NCBI GenBank assembly: GCA_008081305.1
Contig: VMCP01000089.1
Span: forward strand, 1-10,021
DNA length: 10,021 nucleotides
Reading direction: 5' to 3'
Origin: Bacteroidota bacterium
Lineage (GTDB): Bacteria; Bacteroidota; Bacteroidia; NS11-12g; UBA955
Positions 6,738-10,021 of this stretch are shown here, piece after piece. The notes below the pieces were generated by a model. That model searched no databases. It was not told the DNA's origin and saw only the letters and a program-made list of their open reading frames with translations. Numbering within the stretch: position 1 is the first letter of the stretch; every line of letters starts with the position of its first letter. A program made the translations under genes and the position numbers.

Positions 6738-7226
6738 CTAGGGAAAAACCCTTTTGATCTCTTCGAAGGTATAGCCCTTGCCAACAAGAAAACGGTAGAG
6801 CTTATTTTTAGAATCCCAATCCAACGTTTTTTCAATAAGATCTTCTTCGGTAATTTTTAATTTTTTTAAGCCCAATTCTTTTATCTGATCGGATTGTACT
6901 TCTCTTGAAGGTAATTCATTGATGGCTTGATTAATTAACTTATTAGAGACTCCAGCTTGCATGAGTCCACGTTTGATTTTATCGGGTCCCCAACGCTTGA
7001 TTTTAAACTTTCCCTGAGCATAAGCCAATGCAAATCTTTCCTCATTCAGGAAGTTGTTTTGGATTAAATGAATCAATACTTCTCCTCTCTCGGACTCAAT
7101 TAAACCAAATCCCTTGAGTTTCTCTATCACTTGTTTTTGACTTCTTTCCTGATAGGAACAATAGCGTTCTAGTTTCTTAATTGCTTGTTCAACTGTAACA
7201 AATTGTGGCTTTCGCTCCCAAGGCAT
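6738..7226 (-). CDS. recX: RecX family regulator of RecA
   Basis: A 162-residue, helix-rich, highly basic protein of typical RecX length. Family motifs are visible in order: ERYCSYQERSQKQVIEKL (20-37), NNFLNEERFALAYAQGKFKIKRWG (57-80), and DKIKRGLMQAGVS (82-94), followed by a third helical repeat ending LYRFLVGKGYTFEEIKRVF. This is the repeated three-helix RecX architecture. RecX binds RecA filaments in the cytoplasm and limits or tunes recombination and the SOS response. The ATG at 7226 is the first start in the frame that retains the family's N-terminus. recA is not in the window. The gene is divergent from htpG across 117 bp, and its stop (TAG) is 1 bp from that of the secreted-protein gene. 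Confidence 0.9.
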   Translation of the reverse strand: MPWERKPQFVTVEQAIKKLERYCSYQERSQKQVIEKLKGFGLIESERGEVLIHLIQNNFLNEERFALAYAQGKFKIKRWGPDKIKRGLMQAGVSNKLINQAINELPSREVQSDQIKELGLKKLKITEEDLIEKTLDWDSKNKLYRFLVGKGYTFEEIKRVFP

Positions 7227-7231
7227 ATTTA

Positions 7232-7259
7232 CGAAAATACTTCAACCAAGGTAGACAAA
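7232..7259 (-). promoter_or_regulatory. Possible recX promoter: TTTG-N16-TATTTTCG
   Basis: Read on the minus strand, TTTG (7259-7256) is followed after 16 bp by TATTTTCG (7239-7232), one mismatch from the Bacteroidetes TAnnTTTG box. The box ends 5 bp before the recX ATG, again predicting a very short leader. The spacer is at the short end of the usual range. Confidence 0.3.
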
Positions 7260-7343
7260 TGGTCAATTTTGCCATTTTTACAGAACTAAACTGCCAAAGT
7301 TTCATTAAAACTCAATTGGAACAGCTTTTGAAAAACACAAGAT

Positions 7344-9158
7344 ATGAAAACAGGACAAATTTCAGTTCAATCGGAGAACATCTTTCCGATTATTAAAAAA
7401 TTCCTTTACACCGACCAGGAAATTTTTGTTCGTGAATTGGTGAGTAATGCGGTGGATGCCACCAAGAAAATCCAAACCCTAAGTAGAATTGGAGAATACT
7501 CGGGAGACGTTGAAGACCTCAAGGTTGAAGTGAGTATCGATGAAAAGAAAAAAACATTAACCATTTCTGACTATGGAGTGGGTATGACCGAAGATGAAAT
7601 AGAAAAGTACATCACTCAGTTAGCATTCTCTGGGGCAACAGAATTTGTAGAGCAATGGAAGGATAAAGAACCTGAGCAGATGATTGGTCACTTTGGTTTG
7701 GGCTTTTACTCTGCATTTATGGTTGCAAAAGAGGTAACCATTGTATCCAAATCCTACAAGGAAAAAGCGACGGCAGTTAAATGGAATTGTGATGGCACTA
7801 CTTCATACAGCTTAGATAAAGGTAAGCGCAAAAAAAGAGGTACAGATGTTATCCTTCATCTTACAGACGAAGATGCAGAAACCTATTTAAGCCAGTGGAA
7901 GGTAAAAGAGCTATTGAAAAAGTATTGTGGTTTTCTACCCATCCCAATTGAATTTGAAAAAGAAACCATTAACAATACCAATCCATTATGGGCCAAGAAA
8001 CCATCGGAATTAAAGCAAGAGGATTACAAAACTTTCTTCGAGGAGTTATATCCCATGCAGGAAGCACCTTTATTTCATATCCATATCAATACAGACTTCC
8101 CTTTCAATCTAACAGGTGTACTTTACTTCCCGAAAATTAACCAAGCCCTAGATAACCGCAAAGACAGGGTTCAGTTATATAGTAATCAGGTATTTGTAAC
8201 AGAAGATGTAAAAGATGTATTGCCGGAATTCCTTGTGCTATTACAGGGCGTGGTTGATTCTCCAGACATCCCTCTAAACGTAAGTAGAAGCGCGCTTCAA
8301 AGTGATAGCAATGTTAAAAAGATTACCGCACACATCTCGAAGAAAGTTTCGGATAAACTAAGTGAAATTTTCAAGAAAGATCGTGCTGACTATGAGTCAA
8401 AATGGGAATATCTAGACCTAATCGTGAAGTATGGAATGCTTTCAGATGAGAAGTTTGCTGACCGAATGAAAGACCATTGCTTATTGAAAACTACATCCGA
8501 TAAACTACATACCGTACAAGAATGGATTGACCATGCTAAAGCGAACCAAACCGATAAAAATGGAGATACTATTGTTCTTTACACAACCGATGCGAAGGCG
8601 CAACATATGAGCGTGAAGGAAGTGCAAGAAGCTGGTTACGAAGTCGTTGTTTTAGATGGACCCCTGGATGTTCATTTCACTGGATTTGCTGAAGGTAAAT
8701 ACGAAAAAGTAAAGTTCAAATGTGTGGATAGTGAACCTGTGAACAAGCTGATTGAAAAAGAAGAGAATATTGAGTCTGTTTTAGAGAAAGAGCAACAGGA
8801 AGCATTAGAAGGCGCTGTTAAATCGCTGGTTAATGAGGCCGCATTCGATGTTAAAATGGAAAGTTTGCCACCACAGCAAGATTTATTATCCATCCATAGA
8901 AATGAGTGGGAACGCAGAATGGAGGAATACTCAAAAATGGGTCAGTCTATGCCGTTTGGCGATTTAGGGATGAAAAAACATACCCTTATTGTAAATACTA
9001 ATCATGAGCTCGCTTCTAAGGTTTTAGCGAAATCAGAAGAAGAAAGAAAAGAAATTCTTCAGCATTATTTAGATTTATCCATGTTATCTAAGAATCTGCT
9101 TCAAGGCGAAGGATTGGAGAATTTTATTGCAAAAGCGAAGAACTTCATTCAAGCCTAA
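7344..9158 (+). CDS. htpG: Molecular chaperone HtpG (bacterial Hsp90)
   Basis: A 604-residue complete Hsp90-family ATPase, close to the roughly 620 residues of E. coli HtpG and without the charged linker of eukaryotic Hsp90. The N-terminal GHKL ATPase domain (1-210) shows FVRELVSNAVDATKK (catalytic E31, Mg-binding N35), SDYGVGMT (nucleotide-binding D76), and the lid glycines in GHFGLGFYSAFM (115-126). The middle domain has the ATPase-activating arginine R315 in PLNVSRSALQSD. The C-terminal dimerisation domain ends LDLSMLSKNLLQGEGLENFIAKAKNF. It acts in the cytoplasm as an ATP-driven clamp that remodels client proteins under heat and other stress. DYGVGM replaces the common DNGVGM, and LAFSGATEF replaces the usual IAKSGT-type stretch; I believe both fit Bacteroidetes HtpGs. 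No CIRCE-type heat-shock operator is visible upstream. A strong hairpin terminator follows. Confidence 0.97.
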   Translation: MKTGQISVQSENIFPIIKKFLYTDQEIFVRELVSNAVDATKKIQTLSRIGEYSGDVEDLKVEVSIDEKKKTLTISDYGVGMTEDEIEKYITQLAFSGATEFVEQWKDKEPEQMIGHFGLGFYSAFMVAKEVTIVSKSYKEKATAVKWNCDGTTSYSLDKGKRKKRGTDVILHLTDEDAETYLSQWKVKELLKKYCGFLPIPIEFEKETINNTNPLWAKKPSELKQEDYKTFFEELYPMQEAPLFHIHINTDFPFNLTGVLYFPKINQALDNRKDRVQLYSNQVFVTEDVKDVLPEFLVLLQGVVDSPDIPLNVSRSALQSDSNVKKITAHISKKVSDKLSEIFKKDRADYESKWEYLDLIVKYGMLSDEKFADRMKDHCLLKTTSDKLHTVQEWIDHAKANQTDKNGDTIVLYTTDAKAQHMSVKEVQEAGYEVVVLDGPLDVHFTGFAEGKYEKVKFKCVDSEPVNKLIEKEENIESVLEKEQQEALEGAVKSLVNEAAFDVKMESLPPQQDLLSIHRNEWERRMEEYSKMGQSMPFGDLGMKKHTLIVNTNHELASKVLAKSEEERKEILQHYLDLSMLSKNLLQGEGLENFIAKAKNFIQA

Positions 9159-9170
9159 GAATAAAATTAA

Positions 9171-9210
9171 AGCATAAAAAAAGCGGCTTAACAGCCGCTT
9201 TTTTTATGCT
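9171..9210. terminator. Bidirectional intrinsic terminator between htpG and the metallophosphoesterase gene
   Basis: This is a perfect 18-bp inverted repeat with a 4-base loop. The left arm is AGCATAAAAAAAGCGGCT (9171-9188), the loop is TAAC, and the right arm is its exact complement (9193-9210). The GC-rich core (GCGGCT/AGCCGC) is followed by seven T on the plus strand and, by symmetry, seven T on the minus strand, so it should stop transcription from both directions. The metallophosphoesterase stop codon (TAA, 9206-9204) and its last codon lie inside the right arm. Confidence 0.93.
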
Positions 9211-10021
9211 AACGTAAATACGGTGATTTCAGGGTAAATTCCCATTCTACCTGGGTAACCTAAGTAACCAAATCCGCGGTTCACGTACAAATATTGCTCT
9301 CCTTCTTTATATAAATCTAACCACTCTTTGTATAAATATTTAACCGGACTCCATCGGTAGAACTTCGAATCTACCCCAAATTGCATCCCATGCGTATGCC
9401 CGCTGAAAGTTGCAGCTATATCTGTTTTGGATAACACTTGTTCTCTCCAATGCGAAGGGTCATGACTCAAAAGTAACTTGGTCGCAATATCTTCGGTTCC
9501 TTGAGTGGCTTTATCTAGGTTCCCATATTTCGGAAACCTACCCTTGGCACTCCAGTTTTGTACTCCAATAATGGCTAATTTTTGCCCATCCTTCTCTAGG
9601 ATACGATGTTCATCCAATAATAAATCCCAACCTAACTCTTTGTGATTTTGATACATACGCTCCATATTTTTTGACTTTTCTTCCGCGCTATTCCACATCA
9701 CATAATCTCCATAGTCATGGTTTCCAAGAATGGAGTATACACCCATCGGAGCTGATATTTTTTTAAATACTTCAATCCAATTTATGGCTTCATCTGCCGT
9801 ATCGTTCACTAAATCTCCAGTAAAAAACACAACATCGGGCTTTTGTGCGTTAATCAACTCAATGCCTTTCTCAACCGACTTTTTACTCCAAAAGCTTCCA
9901 CTATGTATATCAGAAATTTGAACAATCTTCAACCCTTTGAATACATCAGGAAGTTGTTTTATTTTCAGCTTTCTCCTTCTAATAATGTAGTTATGAGCAC
10001 CTTTCACAACCCCCCAAAGTG
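9204..10021 (-). CDS. Metallophosphoesterase (calcineurin-like), 5' end outside window
   Basis: The frame stays open to the right edge of the window. Residues encoded upstream of the GTG at 10007 (LWGVV before KGAHNYIIRRRKL) look like the usual family sequence leading into this domain, so that GTG is probably internal and the gene continues outside. Counting from it, the full set of calcineurin-like metal-site motifs is present: SDIH (D33, H35), TGDLVND (D65), LGNHDYG (N96, H97), SHDPSHW (H182) and FSGHTHGMQ (H204, H206). The ending VNRGFGYLGYPGRMGIYPEITVF is typical of the Bacteroidetes members, which as I recall carry several N-terminal membrane helices before this domain. It is a metal-dependent phosphoesterase with unknown substrate; related YkuE/YaeI-type proteins act on phospholipid-like substrates. 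The stop codon lies in the shared terminator. Confidence 0.93.
   Translation of the reverse strand, partial: LWGVVKGAHNYIIRRRKLKIKQLPDVFKGLKIVQISDIHSGSFWSKKSVEKGIELINAQKPDVVFFTGDLVNDTADEAINWIEVFKKISAPMGVYSILGNHDYGDYVMWNSAEEKSKNMERMYQNHKELGWDLLLDEHRILEKDGQKLAIIGVQNWSAKGRFPKYGNLDKATQGTEDIATKLLLSHDPSHWREQVLSKTDIAATFSGHTHGMQFGVDSKFYRWSPVKYLYKEWLDLYKEGEQYLYVNRGFGYLGYPGRMGIYPEITVFTLA

Noticed and set aside
6740..6755. Small hairpin AGGG-AAAAA-CCCT followed by T's near the recX and secreted-protein stops, possibly a terminator.
   Set aside because: The stem is only 4 bp, it lies within the recX coding end, and the T run is short; too weak to call.
7288..7302. Inverted repeat AAACT-N5-AGTTT upstream of htpG, considered as a heat-shock operator.
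   Set aside because: Arms of 5 bp in AT-rich DNA are expected by chance, and it does not resemble CIRCE or another operator I know.
7323..7330. AGCTTTTG as a possible htpG -7 promoter box.
   Set aside because: It lacks the TA of TAnnTTTG and has no suitably spaced -33 element.
7205..7396. 63-codon plus-strand frame spanning the recX/htpG gap.
   Set aside because: It overlaps the recX start and the first codons of htpG in another frame, and the peptide has no domain-like or conserved features.
7569..7590. HtpG variant DYGVGM in place of DNGVGM as a possible ATPase defect.
   Set aside because: The nucleotide-binding aspartate and glycines are kept and position two of this motif varies in Bacteroidetes HtpGs as I recall, so it is not evidence of lost function.
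10005..10007. GTG as the true start of the metallophosphoesterase.
   Set aside because: The frame continues open to the window edge with family-like residues (LWGVV) upstream, so the gene most likely begins outside.

Overview
The window looks like an ordinary chromosomal segment of a Bacteroidetes bacterium, most likely Flavobacteriia or a close relative. The evidence is the AT-rich sequence, Bacteroidetes-style protein variants (rhomboid with a short conserved C-terminal tail, HtpG beginning SVQSENIFPIIKKFLYTDQEIF, a membrane-linked metallophosphoesterase with SDIHSGSFW), weak or absent Shine-Dalgarno sequences, and TAnnTTTG-like promoter boxes. I saw no mobile element, tRNA, rRNA, CRISPR array or phage gene. 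Coding density is very high. The largest gap is the 117 bp between recX and htpG, and no stretch over 300 bp lacks a gene.

Layout. Positions 1-2225 (+) hold a tight three-gene run: the 3' part of a rhomboid protease gene, a second rhomboid gene overlapping it by 4 bp, and a membrane-anchored endonuclease/exonuclease/phosphatase (EEP) protein whose GTG start directly follows the rhomboid stop. Positions 2228-4760 (-) hold a second run, read right to left: an APC-type amino-acid permease with a probable TTG start, a YbjN-like protein, and a TPR lipoprotein. Divergent from the permease is a full-length ACMSD gene (4818-5846, +), an enzyme of tryptophan/kynurenine breakdown, followed by a secreted protein of unknown function (5918-6736, +). 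recX (6738-7226, -) and htpG (7344-9158, +) are divergent. A perfect bidirectional terminator separates htpG from a convergent metallophosphoesterase gene (9204 to beyond the right edge, -).

How the genes fit together. The window is a mosaic of housekeeping and stress genes (RecX control of RecA, the Hsp90 chaperone HtpG, membrane proteolysis by rhomboids) and one metabolic enzyme. The only functional pairing with a plausible metabolic reading is the amino-acid permease divergent from ACMSD, and that is an inference. I found no convincing new multi-gene system. The observations most worth checking are the isolated ACMSD gene, the tandem rhomboids with different serine motifs, promoter-like boxes lying almost on top of several start codons, and a terminator that contains a stop codon.
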